The notes below the pieces were generated by a model. The model saw nothing but the letters and a program-made list of their open reading frames with translations, was not told where the DNA came from and did no database searches. This document shows positions 10,926 to 24,602 of a stretch of 64,000 bases of DNA, in pieces. The stretch covers positions 23,219,522 to 23,283,521 of the forward strand of contig NC_088654.1 of the NCBI RefSeq assembly GCF_964019385.1, read 5' to 3'. The position numbers and the translations under genes are program-made. Within the stretch, counting starts at the first letter, position 1. Every line of letters begins with the position of its first letter. The DNA comes from Sycon ciliatum (lineage: Eukaryota > Porifera > Calcarea > Leucosolenida > Sycettidae).

Positions 10926-12893
10926 CTTCTCACCAATTCTTCATCTTCATCCCTGGGGTATACAGTCATGTACACTATTGCCTGGGTAATAATTATAGAG
11001 TTTATGGGATGACGTCATCATTTGAGATGTTTTGCATGAAGAAAACCACGACGCAGCCGTGCGAACTAGTACTAGCAAGAGTATACATGATGTAATGTAG
11101 TAGCGTGTGGGTTTCAGGTAACTAATACTAGTAATAGTTGCAACACTCTCACAACCTTTGGTTAAATAGGAGCGGATTTCACTATTACCATATTTATATC
11201 AGATTATATATAACCACTATTATTGAACATGCGCACAACCGATCCTTGTCCAAATCAAACACTAGTAATCCTTAAAAGTATGAAGAAATGATACATGTAC
11301 AAATGTACATGTACATGTATTCAAGACTCAGTACAGACTACATTACAGTAAAACTGTCTTGCCGTTGTCATTCGCAATCTCTGTAGTCTACAAATAGTAG
11401 TGCGGTCTCCCGCACTTCCTCTTGCACGGCGCACGCCAGTGGCCCAGTGACCATAATACTATCACACTCTATCCAAAATGTTCATCATGATGATCATATG
11501 AGTAGGCTCAAGAGTACATGATGATGTCAAGTCTAGGTCCAGTATGATACGATTTGTGGTAATAATAGTACTGTGCGGTTGTGACAGATTCTCAGAATTC
11601 ATTGGTACTGAAGCGTCGTGTGCTGCGTAGAAGAAAACAAGCTGCTATGACAGGCATTACACATGCTGCTGTCAATCTGCTTGAGAATCGTTGGACGAAT
11701 TCCCACAATTCACAAGCCAGCGACACTCGCCAATGATGTAAGCATTGGGCCATTGGCAAATGCATGCATGTGCACAGGTCTTCACGGTGTTGCTCCGGAA
11801 CGTGACAAGTGATGACTGATGGACAAATCGTGCAGCTATCCGGCTATCCGACCTCTGAGTCCAGACCTTGCGCTCCTCCATGTGACTCCACGGCGTCCCT
11901 CCCAACCCCATTGGCATTGCATCGTCGTGACTAGCTGCAGGAGGTAACTAAGATCTAGCCTAAAGGCTAGGAAAGCCAAAACCATCCTGTCGCCCTTCAA
12001 CTATTTGGTCAAGGGCTGGCGTTTGTCGGAAGGAACCTCCGTGCTAAGGCATGCACAGGAGCAACGACTTGGGAGCGGAGATTAAAGCCAGAGGAACGTG
12101 ATTACGGTCTCTTAGAATATCGTGCCATGAAACGATCCGAGTGCACACTGAGGCAGGACATCGCCACGAAATAGGGCTTGAAAGTGATGACGTCAAAACG
12201 GCCAGGGAGTAGTAAGTTGACATCAGATTTCTACTTTTGGATCCACTAAGGTGTGACTTTGCTATTGCCTAAGTATGTGGGTGCATAGCAACCCACTCAT
12301 GTCGCATGCAGGTGTGACTTTTATTTCGCCACCAGTTGTAACCCCGCCCCCAGTAGCCAAATCGGTCAGTTTCACTGGCTACATCACCATGCTGTGGGTA
12401 AGACCGCTTGAAATGTGCTTGGATCCATACAAAAACTGGATCCAAGTGGATCCAGTTTTTGAATTTTTGAAATTGTTGCTATGCTGTGACGTAGCACTTT
12501 CAAGCCCTATGGGGTACCAGTACTACTACATGTACATGTACTTGTACAATATCATGTACATGGGCTCGGCTAGCTCGGCTCCATTTACATGATTGTACAG
12601 TCATGTACATAATACTGCAGCAATACAGAAGTACCCTGGCTATCTCCTCTGAGAATGGCTGAATTCGCAAGTCATCATGAAACGTTACCATGAGGCTAAA
12701 GGCTACAGTTGCAATGCAATGATTAGTAAGAACTACCAAAATGAATGGGAGGCGACCTAACTAAGTGCCCACAGGACTGCATTGCATAATCAAAAGTATG
12801 GGATGTACATGTACGTCACGTACAATGTCATGTACATGTACATGTACATATACATGTACATGTACGCGTACATGTATGATGTACATGTACATG
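10926..12893. other. unassigned sequence
   Basis: No coding signal or element ends found, apart from a small hairpin near 12430-12465 (ACTGGATCC / GGATCCAGT) and TACATG arrays from 12806. Confidence 0.4.
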
Positions 12894-12895
12894 TA

Positions 12896-13310
12896 CAGTC
12901 GACCTACCCTTATAACGACAACCTCTATAAACGATATTACCCTTATAACGACAACCTCTATAAACGATATTACCCTTATAACGATATTTTTCTGTCAAAC
13001 CAAATCACTCCATTGACGTTTGTATACAATGCCTCACCTCTATAACAATATTGCTTTAACGATATTACCCCTATAACAATATAAAATGGGCTGACCAATC
13101 GACATTTTCCATTTTATACCAATATCCAGCAGGGAATATGTAGAGTCCACTGTCAAGGTAGGGCAAGCTTTACTTGAAAAGTCGCTGGGACATGACGAAA
13201 TGCCATGGGGGCACCAGTGGGCACCTTGCCGCGTAAATAAAGTGCATGTACATGTACATAGGTTTTTGACGCTAGGAAGAGTGTAAAAAATGAACTACAT
13301 TGTACAATGT
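12896..13310 (-). mobile_element. pogo-like element, second copy, truncated
   Basis: It starts after TA with CAGTCGACCTACCCTTATAA and repeats a 40-bp internal block (ACCTCTATAAACGATATTAC) twice. It is homologous in reverse orientation to the 7613-8641 copy and carries that copy's empty site for the hammerhead insertion. The far end is lost in (TACATG)n. Confidence 0.75.
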
Positions 13311-13319
13311 CATGTGTAA

Positions 13320-13380
13320 TGTACATGTAAATGTATTGTACATGTACATGTACATGTACATGTACATGTACATGTAAATG
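13320..13380. repeat. (TACATG)n array
   Basis: A hexamer array bounded on each side by ATGTAAATGTATTGTA. Confidence 0.9.
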
Positions 13381-13847
13381 TATTGTAAATGTAGTTATGG
13401 TAATAAACGAATTCACAGTTCGCTTGAGACTCAGATACATGTACATATACAGCAAACAAGCCTTGATTGTCCTTGTTGTTCTGTTGTGTACATATACATG
13501 TAGATGGAATGTTCAGCACCCGTCGGAACGCCACCACCCTGCTTAAAGATCAAAGGTGCAGATGCAGCTCCTAAAGCGGTGGGAGGTGAGTAGATCAGCC
13601 CACCAGCAAAGTAGTCGAAGACCAAAAATCCCATTCGCTGCATGCATGTTTCCCTCGAGGCCACGAGTTCCCAATTCACTGTGGGTCGCAGCACCTCTGG
13701 AAAAAACATCCTTCCGCATCCGAGCAGGACTTGTATCATCTGCTACCCTCTGCTTCCCAATCATGTTCTGTTTCTGAATCATGGTCTTAGACCATCCCAC
13801 TATGCCTGGCTGCCTACTTGTGGTACATGCAATACATGTATGCTTAT

Positions 13848-14732
13848 TAGGGCTCAAACGGTCACGGTTTTACCCCTGACGGATAACTGCTAAGCTAACG
13901 GTCGGTTTAACGGTTATAACCTATAAGCCACGGCAATCCTGCGGACTCTTTTTTAACCGTATATTTGACTATACTCATTCAAAAAATGTACCCTTTTCAG
14001 CACAACGCACACATGTATATTCTCTTGCATGCTCATTCATACATACTCTCACACCAAGAGACCAGATATGACCGAGTTGACAGCCCAGAAATTGCTTGCG
14101 TGTGCGACAGCCTGCGAAAATGCATACTTTGCAACGACCTGATACTTGAAAAATTGACTGAAAAGTTACTGCGTAACCGTTATTTATTTTATTTTTTTTA
14201 AACTTTGTTTTACTTCGCAAAATCCAAACGGAAATTTCTTCCCAATGACAAGGTAGCGAAGATCTTAAGAGGGAAGAAAAAAAGAGAGAGAGAGAGAGAG
14301 ATAAAAAAGGAAAGAAAAAAGTGTGTATGCACTGGAAATGATAGTCAGCTGGAAATCGGATCCATTGTCAAACATGGCATTTGCTACTGTTCCATGTAGT
14401 CAACGAGCAATTGCGTACGGTACTGCTGCAGCTTTGAAGGTCTTCAGAGTTGTGCTGGAGCGGACGTCTCCAGGTAATTTACCTGTAGCGTTGAAGGCGT
14501 ACCTCGACTTGCCAGCGTTTGTTCTTGCAACTGGAAGACTGAGTCCGTCCTGCTGCTGAAGGCGGGTTTCTCTGGTCATTTGTGGAGTCATTAGTTCTGT
14601 GACGGACTGCGATGTCTCACCGTGTAGGCTCTTCCACACAAGAGCTAAGGTGTTCGTTATCTTTATCGGTTAACCGTTAATTCTTCGTAACCGGTCTGCA
14701 ACCGGTTAATCGGACTAACCGTTTTAGCCCTA
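13848..14732. mobile_element. hAT-type non-autonomous transposon, 885 bp
   Basis: The terminal inverted repeats start TAGGGCTCAAACGGT on the left and end ACCGTTTTAGCCCTA on the right. The element is flanked by an exact 8-bp duplication ATGCTTAT at 13840-13847 and 14733-14740. TAGGGCT-type ends with 8-bp duplications define the hAT superfamily. Internal sequence includes AACCGTTA-type subterminal repeats. The 79-codon minus-strand frame inside (14400-14639) is not recognisable as transposase. Confidence 0.9.
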
Positions 14733-14740
14733 ATGCTTAT

Positions 14741-15860
14741 GCATCCAAATTAGGAACTATTCGGGTACGTCACGACTGTTCATACAAGTACAGTGTAGTT
14801 ATAGTAGGACATACAATTTGCAATGTAGCGTCGCAGAGGACGAGCTGCTCGACCATCAGACGAATGATAGTCCACATGCCTTTCCTTTCTTCGTCTTTTT
14901 GTGAGAACTTGGACAATGCACGTGTCCAGGCAAGAAGGCAGCAATGCCTGTTCATTCTGGCGAAGTAAAATAAAATAATACCAACCAACCAACATGTTGT
15001 CCAATAGTGGCAAAAAGCGGAACAAGAAATAGCACAGCGCGATGCACAATGTAAGTTCAGTCTTCAATAGTTGTACGGCATAGTAAAGGGAGAGGGAGGC
15101 ATTCGGCAATATGCGGGGCCCGGGGTGGGCATACAATGGGAGAATTTCCGTTGGCAGGAGCGTAAACAGAGCCTGTGCAGTCTCCATTCATTCGCCACAT
15201 TCTCCCGTCGACACTATGCTCCGTGTTGGTGGCTATTACGTGTCCATCCACGAGCCAAACAGGCGCCTGACGGATGTGTGGCAAGTCTTCTGGCGATCGC
15301 CTCGCTCGCAATGTCCTAGACCGATAATGCTACCTGTATATGAATAAACATAAGAAGGCAGAGTGACACGTTTCTCACGACCGACAGATATTAGTCTTGC
15401 AAGCATTCAATGATTCGGACAGATGGCTGACAACTTAAAGTCTTTCCTCGGACATAGACATGTATCAATTTACGTTTCTAGTGCTAGTAGTTGACTGCAG
15501 AGTGCAGACGCAATGACCGGGAGAGGACTTGCCGTCACATCGCCTTCCCGTCAATCATGCCTATGCCGCATGACCAAGCCTGGGATCAGGGTGATGGAGC
15601 AGATTTCGCAACTGTGCTACAATACAATGCACTGATCATGGCATATTGTGATTTGTTGCGCTAAACCCCGAGAGTACAGTAGTTGTGTCATGTACATGTA
15701 CATGTACATGTATGTCTGACTCTTTATGCTGGAGTACGAGCATTGTCACAAATGTTCAATGTACTTCTTGAAGTTGCATAATATGTATTTTTTCGATGCT
15801 CTTGGTGCCTCTCGCTCATACCTAAAATGTCATTAGGCACGAAAGCACTGACACAAATCA
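14741..15860. other. unassigned sequence
   Basis: No gene recognised. CTGGCGAAGTAAAATAAAAT followed by CCAACCAACCAAC near 14955-14995 resembles the 3' ends of the LINEs at 27030 and 40900 and is probably a short LINE tail. Confidence 0.4.
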
Positions 15861-15868
15861 TCCAACAG

Positions 15869-16572
15869 TAGCATGGGCGGGTAATGCTAGTTATTTGCTG
15901 CGATAATGCTAAAGGCAATGCTCATAATAAGATGAGGATATAATGCCACTTATAAAGCTCACACTACTCCATAATGCCAGTTTGAAAGTTGGAAAAGTCG
16001 ATTTAAGAAGGCCGTCTTGGATCAAAGCCAAAGCGTGGAGGAAAAAACGTAAACAGCACTGAGCATGTTGTCTGACACAATCCACTGAGAAAGTTGATTT
16101 GCAACGTCAAGTCTCGGGACGAAGCCTGATAGGTTCAGATGCACGATTTTCGGAACTGGACCTACAGTGCATTTCAAAACTATAGACGCGTAGGGTTTTT
16201 GAAATATTTCAAATTTGGCTGGAACTTTTTGAGAACAGTTTTCGGAATATTGCTCAGGATCTCTCCACAATTACTCTCATATAGTTTCTAAAGGATTGGA
16301 TAACCGACGCCCAATTTGGAAAAATTTATGCACAAAGTGATCACAGATTTTATGTGGTATAGATGCTGGCATAACGGTTTTTGCCTAGGTACGCGTCTAT
16401 AGTTTTGAAATGGACTGTAGCCAGCTTCATGCATGACACCGTTGTCGACCGGCAATTATGCTTGCAATGCCAATTTTGCATGCGAAATGGTGTTATAATG
16501 CCAGCATTATGCCACCTGAAAAAAAGGGACTATAATGCCAGCCATAATGCTAGCATTACCCGCCCATGTCTA
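15869..16572. mobile_element. hAT-type non-autonomous transposon, 704 bp
   Basis: The ends are TAGCATGGGCGGGTAATGC and the complement of TAGACATGGGCGGGTAATGC. They are flanked by the exact 8-bp duplication TCCAACAG (15861-15868 and 16573-16580). TAATGC/GCATTA occurs repeatedly near both ends, like hAT transposase-binding subterminal repeats. A separate mariner-type element is nested inside at 16165-16417. A second, split copy has its two ends at 21802 and 44044. Confidence 0.92.
16165..16417. mobile_element. Tc1/mariner-type MITE nested in a hAT element
   Basis: The 28-bp inverted ends begin CAGTGCATTTCAAAACTATA and CAGTCCATTTCAAAACTATA, differing at one base, with TA on each side. The 253 bp contain no coding frame. 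Confidence 0.85.
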
Positions 16573-16580
16573 TCCAACAG

Positions 16581-17516
16581 GGAAACGCTTCTCCGTACCT
16601 TATGTTTCTGCCTTTCTGGACGCCTATTAACTTGTACCTTTGTTCTGGAAACCTCAAGTGTCCATACCTGTGAGAAATCGTGAAAAATCCGACTTCGATT
16701 TCGTTCTGAACACAGTACCAAGAAACACGAAACAATGCGACTTCAGACGGCCTGCATTTCAAACCCACGCCTTACGCTTGGACGTGGGGCAAGAAAGGAG
16801 TTGGCACTAGTAGAGCGGAGAGCAAGACTTGCCATGGTCAGGGCTGGAAGTCTACAACATCGGCGTAACGGTTCAAAAACTTGCACGTGACACAGCGTCA
16901 GCGGCACTGGCAACGAACTCTACCAAAAGGCAAAACTCAGTTCTACAATACACGATCAGACGATCACGTCCTACATGTACAGGTATAACATCTGGTATGC
17001 AAAGGCAGGCAGTTATGCTGCCCCTTAGTAATAAGCAGTCTTGCGAACGTGCAGCTCCGAGTAACAACAATGGTTACACGCGACTAGCGAGTGTCAGCGC
17101 ATGTCAATCTGTCAACGACTATGGCGAGCGAATCCTGACAGAATGACATGCATTGTCGCGGCTGGTGAGATCCTTGGGGGCCGACACTGAACGTGTGCCA
17201 AATTGGTAAATTCCATGTGCTTTCTGTCATCCGCAACATGTTCTACCACACAGGGGAATGGATGTCAGTGCTTCAAATCTCTGTCCTCACTGTCCTGACT
17301 GTTGATCTTATGTTATACTGCACATTGTACTTCTGAAATAATCATGGTCATCTATTTTGTGAAGACCATCTTGCGGAACACGTGATGTAGATTAAACGAC
17401 TATGATTGCGACATGCCATGTCTTTGGTGCAGGAAACGTGCAGCGAAAGAACGTGTCGACTACTTGGCCTAGACTAGAGCTGAGCCTGCTGGAATTCCGT
17501 CTGACTTCTTTGACTA
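16581..17516. other. unassigned sequence
   Basis: I see no gene, repeat boundary or transposon end. Confidence 0.4.
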
Positions 17517-17600
17517 CAGTCAGACCTCGCTTGACCACACACATCTGTTTTCCACAAAATTATCCGGATAGGCGAGGGAATCGGATAATCGAACACAGAT
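17517..17600. repeat. single pogo/mariner-type terminus
   Basis: After TA the sequence CAGTCAGACCTCGCTTGACC resembles pogo-like ends, but no opposite end was found. A similar orphan end, CAGTCGAACCTCTTTAGGAC, is at 29844. Confidence 0.35.
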
Positions 17601-17996
17601 AATATATGTATGCATGCCATATGCTGCAAATCGGTAACCAACGATTACATGGCGACTATACTGTTACTATCATGATTGTAGGCTAGTGCTATATGCACAC
17701 GTACAGTGTAGGTCTTACACACTGGATGCGGTGAGGACTCGTATTGCAATCATGCGTTATGCACACAAGAAAGAGCGTGCTCGCAGCGGGTTTTGGCCAG
17801 GTCCGTTGTCGCCGTCCGAGCGTTCTTGATGTTTGAGTGGCATTGTCTCTGCCAGCCCTACATCGTTCGGCCACATACCAGATCTGCAGTACAATTCGAA
17901 TCTATGAGTACAATTTAAAAATCGAACCGCATTATTTTATGCTCTGGCACGGTGTGGCCTCCCGAGTACAACACGAACATAACTACTAGTAACACA

Positions 17997-19430
<1,434 letters not shown>

Positions 19431-19869
19431 GATGTGTCTGCATGGCTACTGAGCAGAGACTCTGGGTCGGCGGAGCTCATAGAGGAGCTCTTCCTGCCTC
19501 AGCACCGCCCACCAGACCAGGGTTCATGTCTGTATGTTTCTTCCGCTGCACGTCATGCCGAGTTGTGCACCAAGAACGTACCCATCTTTATTTTTCACAA
19601 TTTAGGCATTCATGTTTCTGCCCTGAAGTTTACAAGTACATGTATGTATCGTTTCTGGAATAGCATTTTCTCTCTGGGTAAACGGTGTTGTTCCGCTGGG
19701 AGAAATCCTGACTCTCACCCTTTGCAACATTCTAACTTTATGTACGACTCTAACCTGATCTGGCTGCATGGAGCAGTGCAACGCTTCTAATGTTCCCGAT
19801 GAAAATATACAATGTCATGTAAATACGGTTCTTCAAACAATAGGAGGACAGAGAAAGTGTTTGTTTGAT

Positions 19870-20410
19870 ACGGTTCTTCAATGGATACGATAGTTTGCGC
19901 CGATGTCTTGTCCTCAACTCTCGCTAAGCTGAACAATAAACTAAGATCACTGGGCACGAGCGTCCCTGTTGAGAAAACTGTGGTCATGAGGATCTTGCTG
20001 ACGAATGTTCCTGGCGTGCAAACTCCAGTTATTGTTGAGCTGGGTGGCACCAAGTCTCCCCAGAAGAGTTAGCGTAACTCGCTACCTTGGTATCCTTGTC
20101 GTCGACAACAATTTTTCATTTACTCCATACATAGACTAACTATATCACCAGCAAGGGGGGGGGGGGGCACTAAAGATTGGAGCGTTGCGATACACCTGTC
20201 CCAAAAGAGCAGAGTTTTCTCGTCGCCAGTATGCGCTCAGTGTAATCCAGCTTGACCTTGCACAGTGTTTCCTGTCTGTGCTTCACAACTACTTCTCGAA
20301 GTATCACTGTATCAGCACAATCCAGGGAGCGACTGTTTCCTCTCTTCCGTATAGCTATGCAAGTTACCCGTGCCTGGTACTTCACACAATGCTACTGTTC
20401 CGCCCAATAT
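19870..20410 (+). pseudogene. LINE reverse transcriptase C-terminal fragment
   Basis: The frame LAKLNNKLRSLG...VEKTVVM is followed, after a frame change near 20065, by VRYLGILVVDNNFSFTPYI. That is the 'thumb' pattern of LINE ORF2 proteins (K-S-V-R-Y-L-G-I-x-x-D). It is interrupted by a G run at 20155-20167. No FADD core, so heavily truncated. Confidence 0.65.
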
Positions 20411-20649
20411 GGCGGTAAATGTGGCTGTAAACACACGTGAATACACGTAAAAGTCGAACATTTATCAATTATTGATTGGGTTGAGGGAAAGATGCAACCA
20501 TTTTATGAATTTCTCACGTGTTCGCCAACTCGTCATACATGTATTGTTCAACCTGCATCATGCGCTGAAGGTTACCTAAACACTCTACCACGGCCTCTTC
20601 GCTCCAAACGTTACTTAAAAAATTAAAGGGTTCATCAAATTTTCGGAGC

Positions 20650-21110
20650 AAGGCCGATCAGAGTGGAAACCGATGTTAAGCTTCTCGGTGTGACCTTGGA
20701 CCGCAAACTGCTGTTCCGCAACCATCTCCACCAGGTTGCAGTCAGAGCCAGCCAGCGCCTTGGCTTCTTCAGAAAGGAGTACTAAGTACCCAGTACTCGA
20801 CCGCAACGGTCGCCTCAGCGTATACAAAAGGCTTCATCCGCTCAACCATGGAATATGCTCCCCATGTCTGGCAAGGCGCAGCCCGGTCCAACCTCACAAA
20901 GCTTGACCGCATCCAGCACCGGTGTATGCATAGCATTGGCGCTGGGACAATGCTCCCAAGCTTCTCAGTGCGTAGGCAAGTCTCGGGACTGTGCTACCTG
21001 TTCAAGCTGCACTACATTTCCGGTCCGTGGTGCCACAAAACTAGACAACAAATGGACTCAACTAACGAGCTATTCACGACCCACCTAACAGCCTACATGT
21101 ACATGAAGTT
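20650..21110 (+). pseudogene. second LINE reverse transcriptase C-terminal fragment
   Basis: It shows VKLLGVTLDRKLLFRNHLHQ, then, in another frame, GFIRSTMEYAPHVWQGAA and LDRIQHRCMHSIG. These match the post-palm region of CR1/Jockey-type ORF2 (stem-region RSxxEYAxxVW and L-x-x-I-Q-x-R). Frame changes occur near 20780. It is a different copy from the one at 19870. Confidence 0.7.
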
Positions 21111-21534
21111 GTGAATTTTATCTGCTTTTGCTAACCTAAGTTAGGTGTCTTAGTGTGAATGTCCACAGCTTCTAAAATCATTCAACGACTTCGCACTGCG
21201 TGCAGCCAATGGAGACACGATCATGTCTTATAGTGCTAAGAAGTGGCAGAGCTCGTGAGACTCGGATATTGTAGCAGCGTCAGAGGCAGATCGACTAAAT
21301 GCATCCTTTCCTGGAGGTTTGACAATGTGCAGCCTTTCTTCCATTTTTGTTCCAAACCAAGCGCATTATATCCCTTGTTGAAGCATTTTAATCAGCATCA
21401 CAAGGTAGTTTTTGGATCATTATGATTAGTATTATACGAACATTTTCGGAGCATTATCCGCTGGACTCTATTTAGTGGCTGCTAAAATAATTTAAAATAT
21501 TATTCCAAATCGACAAGGAGCGCTATGTATGGTC

Positions 21535-21801
21535 CTTCAATAGCAGGTGTGTATATAACAGCCTCATTGGGCATCTGCCCTTGTTTTTCGGATGCCATTG
21601 TCTGCTCCTTCTCAAAAAGGACCTGATTATGCCAAAACATATGCCTTCAATTATGCCTTCAATAGCAGGTGTGTATAAGAGCCTCATTGGGCATCTGCCC
21701 TTGTTTTCGGATGCCATTTTATGCTCCTTCTCAAAAAGACCTGATTATGCCAAAGAGTATGACTTCAATTATGCCTTCAATAGCAGGTGTGTATAAGAGC
21801 C
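21535..21801. repeat. about 121-bp tandem repeat, just over two units
   Basis: Units start near 21535, 21656 and 21775, each with CCTTCAATAGCAGGTGTGTA. The third unit is cut at 21801 by the hAT end, and the continuing sequence reappears at 44045 (TAAGAGCC, then CATTG and CCCTTGTTTTTCGGATGCCA). Confidence 0.8.
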
Positions 21802-22037
21802 TAGGCATGGGCGGGTAATGCTAGTTATTTGCTGCGATAATGCTAAAGGCAATGCTCATAATATGAGGATATAATGCCACTTATAATGCTCACACTACTC
21901 CATAATGCCAGTTTGAAAATTGGAAAAGTCGATTTAAGAAGGCCGTCTTGGATCAAGGCCAAAGCGTAGAAGAAACAGCAGTGAGCATGTTGTCTGAAAC
22001 AATCCACTGAGAAGGTTGATTTGCAACGTCAAGTCTC
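21802..22037 (+). mobile_element. left half of a split hAT element
   Basis: It begins TAGGCATGGGCGGGTAATGC and matches 15869-16105 almost base for base. Homology stops at about 22037. The preceding 8 bases TAAGAGCC (21794-21801) recur right after the matching right end at 44044. Confidence 0.8.
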
Positions 22038-22310
22038 CGGTAGGGTCCAGCGGATAATGCTCCGAAAATGTTCGTATAATGCTAATCATAATGATCCAAA
22101 AACTACCTTGTAATGCTGATCTGTATATTGCTTCAACAAGGCTAGCTATAATGCTCTTGGTTTGGAACAAAAATGGAAGGAAGGCTGCACATTGTCAAGC
22201 TTCCAGGAAAGGATGCATTTAGTCAATCCGCCTCTGAAGCTGCTACAATATCTCTCACGAGCTCCACCACTTCTTAGCACTACAAGACATGATCGCGTCT
22301 CTATTGGCTG

Positions 22311-23124
22311 TTCTCCATTGCAACTTTGATGCAGGGTTGTGGCTGAATAGCGGGTGTATCAAGTCTTTCCCCTTGCATATCCATGTAGTGAGAGGTGAAA
22401 CCATTATTGCTGGTGATCATTTGGATGCTGGAAGCATATCATGGGAAGTGATGTTCCTGCCTGCAGACAAGCTGTCACTGCTTCCACTCTGTGAAAAAGG
22501 TCTTCATCTGAAACAGCTCACGTGAGGCCAGTTCCTGAGAGACTATCGATCGCAGATCGAGATCTCTCCCATCTGCGGAAATCCTGAAAACACGTGGTCA
22601 GAAGTTATTTTGCAGCTCTACATCCTCTGCTTGCGCTGTCTTCTTCTCCTGAGGTTGCGTGGAGACAAATGGTTGGCCACAATACTCTTCTTTTCTGATA
22701 GCACTTGACTGTAGGCCTTGCATTACAATCGTCCACGACGAACTGTACGTGCTTCACCAGGAAAGTAAGACACGCGCTGCTGAGCACTCAAATCGTCTTG
22801 GTACTGCGTCCATGAGAATTGAAACTCTAGTTCTTTTCGAGCCTGATGAGCTGGACTCAGCAAAGGCAGTTATTTGGAACAAGGTCTTTCTTTTTACAGC
22901 CGCTCCTTCATCCAGGTCCAATTTTATCGATGGATCAATGTTTACTTCAGTATCGCTAGAGATGCTATGGCCAGAGCCTATTATTAAGTCTCCTTTATTC
23001 ACTTCTTTCGAAGGCGATAAGCCAGACCCACCGGGAAATATTTCCATGGGTAGGACAGCAAAAAGAAAGTGAAAAAACAAAAAAGCCAAAAACCAAAGGG
23101 ACAAGAATTATTATTATTATTATT
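22311..23124. other. unassigned sequence
   Basis: Open frames of 137 codons (plus, 22659-23072) and 116 codons (minus, 22754-23104) overlap each other. The minus one begins with a hydrophobic, signal-like stretch (SLWFLAFLFFHFLFAVLP), but neither has a recognisable domain. ATT repeats start at 23106. Confidence 0.35.
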
Positions 23125-24352
23125 GTAGAAAGGAAAAGGACATAAGGATACGAGTTAAGAGTAACTCTCCATCACTGTAACTGGATACTATATACAGTCA
23201 GAAAGTGCAATAACTAGGCACATAACTGACAAGAGTACTGAGACATTCGCGTCCTGACACCTAGCTTCAACACATCTCCGTAGCGCTAACCGACAGCCTT
23301 CCAACTTGGAAGGTTCAAGGTTATGGAAAGATCAAAGAGGGGAAGGCAAGCGCAACGAAAACGAGCAAAAGCTACAGTCCCAACGGAACAAAGAATGTCG
23401 ATTGTTACTGGACGATGACGAGACCAGTACGAAATTTGACAAAGCGGTCTAACTACAATTCGAAGCAGCAAAGCAGCACACCACCCAACTTGGGTGGGTC
23501 ATAAATATCAAAGATAAGTTAAGAAAGGGGAAGCTTTGCGAAAACGAATTGTACAAGCCGAAAGCCAAACTCCTACAGTACTCCTCATGCATGACATTGT
23601 GATGGACTAGTTGACTACAAAACAAGTTGTTTCATACGACGTACGTTTCGCCGTATGGTTCGTGACGGCTCATCAGGTGTGCAATTTGAAACTCGGATGT
23701 TGAGCCATAAATAAATGTAGAAAGGAAAAGGACATAAGGATACGAGTTAAGAGTAACTCTCCATCACTGTAACTGGATACTATATACAGCCAGAAAGTGC
23801 AATAACTAGGCACATAACCATACAGCGAAACGTACGTCGTGTGAAACAACTTGTTTTGTAGTCAACTAGTCCATCACAATGTCATGCATGAGGAGTACTG
23901 TAGGAGTTTGGCTTTCGGTTTGTACAATTCGTTTTCGCAAAGCTTCCCCTTTCTTAACTTATCTTTGATATTTATGACCCACCTAAGTTGGGTGGTGTGC
24001 TGCTTTGCTGTTTCGAATTGTAGTTAGACCGCTTTATCAAATATCGTACTGGTCTCGTCATCGTCCAGTAACAATCGACATTCTTTGTTCCGTTGGGACT
24101 GTAGCTTTTGCTCGTTTTCGTTGCGCTTGCCTTCCCCTCTTTGGTCTTTCCATAACCTTGAACCTTCCAAGTTGGAAGGCTGTCGGTTAGCGCTACGGAG
24201 ATGTGTTGAAGCTAGGTGTCAGGACGTCGAATGTCTCAGTACTCTTGTCAGTTATGTGCCTAGTTATTGCACTTTCTGACTGTATATAGTATCCAGTTAC
24301 AGTGATGGAGAGTTACTCTTAACTCGTATCCTTATGTTCTTTTCCTTTCTAC
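23125..24352. repeat. 1.2-kb near-perfect palindrome (inverted dimer of ribozyme unit)
   Basis: Arms 23125-23660 and 23816-24352 (536 and 537 bp) are near-identical reverse complements. The 155-bp spacer contains the hammerhead and an extra partial copy of the unit's 3' end (23717-23815). On the minus strand this reads: 3' end of one unit, hammerhead, then a full unit, a head-to-tail junction. The plus-strand unit starts inside the hammerhead at 23816. (ATT)n lies outside both ends. No reverse transcriptase is encoded. Confidence 0.92.
23633..23681 (-). ncRNA. hammerhead ribozyme at palindrome centre
   Basis: On the minus strand: CACAC, core CTGATGA, stem II GCCGT-loop-ACGGC with a 10-base loop, GAA, stem III ACGTACGT, cleavage base C17, then GTATG. 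Stem I pairs 4 of 5. The plus-strand arm at 23839 has GTGTG, which would pair perfectly with CACAC. All core bases are intact. Confidence 0.85.
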
Positions 24353-24469
24353 ATTTATTTATGGCTCAACATCCGAGTTTCAAATTATTATTATTATCTT
24401 TATGATGAAGAAAGGTAAAGGACAAAATGTTACGAGTTACTATATTGGCTCACCATCCGAGTTCAAATT

Positions 24470-24600
24470 ATTATCTTTATTTGAGGAATGACCCAGAGGC
24501 AGGTAGCCTATCGAGGGGTTCTCCACTTGTGCGATATTGAATAGGTAGCATAACAGGGGGGGGGGGTAGAATAAATAGCTAGACACATGGAATGAGACAA
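24470..24600 (-). repeat. LINE 3' tail fragment, interrupted by a younger LINE
   Basis: Read on the minus strand it contains CCCCTCGATAGGCTACCTGC, then TGGGTCATTCC, like the tails at 6565 and 43730. The LINE at 24604-27056 inserted directly beside it. Confidence 0.65.
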
Positions 24601-24602
24601 TA

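Larger units (their letters stand above)
21203..22310. repeat. large inverted repeat, arms about 270 bp
   Basis: The left arm 21203-21475 and right arm about 22045-22310 are diverged reverse complements (for example CGGAGCATTATCCGCTGGAC versus AGCGGATAATGCTCCG). The loop contains the tandem repeat at 21535-21801 and the left half of a split hAT element. Confidence 0.8.

Noticed and set aside
10926..12893. CRISPR-like or other regularly spaced arrays
   Set aside because: No repeat-spacer pattern exists; the repeats present are microsatellites and transposon pieces.
22836..22856. CTGATGAGCTGGACTCAGC, a possible hammerhead core and stem II
   Set aside because: It is followed by AAAG instead of GAAA, and no stem I or III pairing exists.
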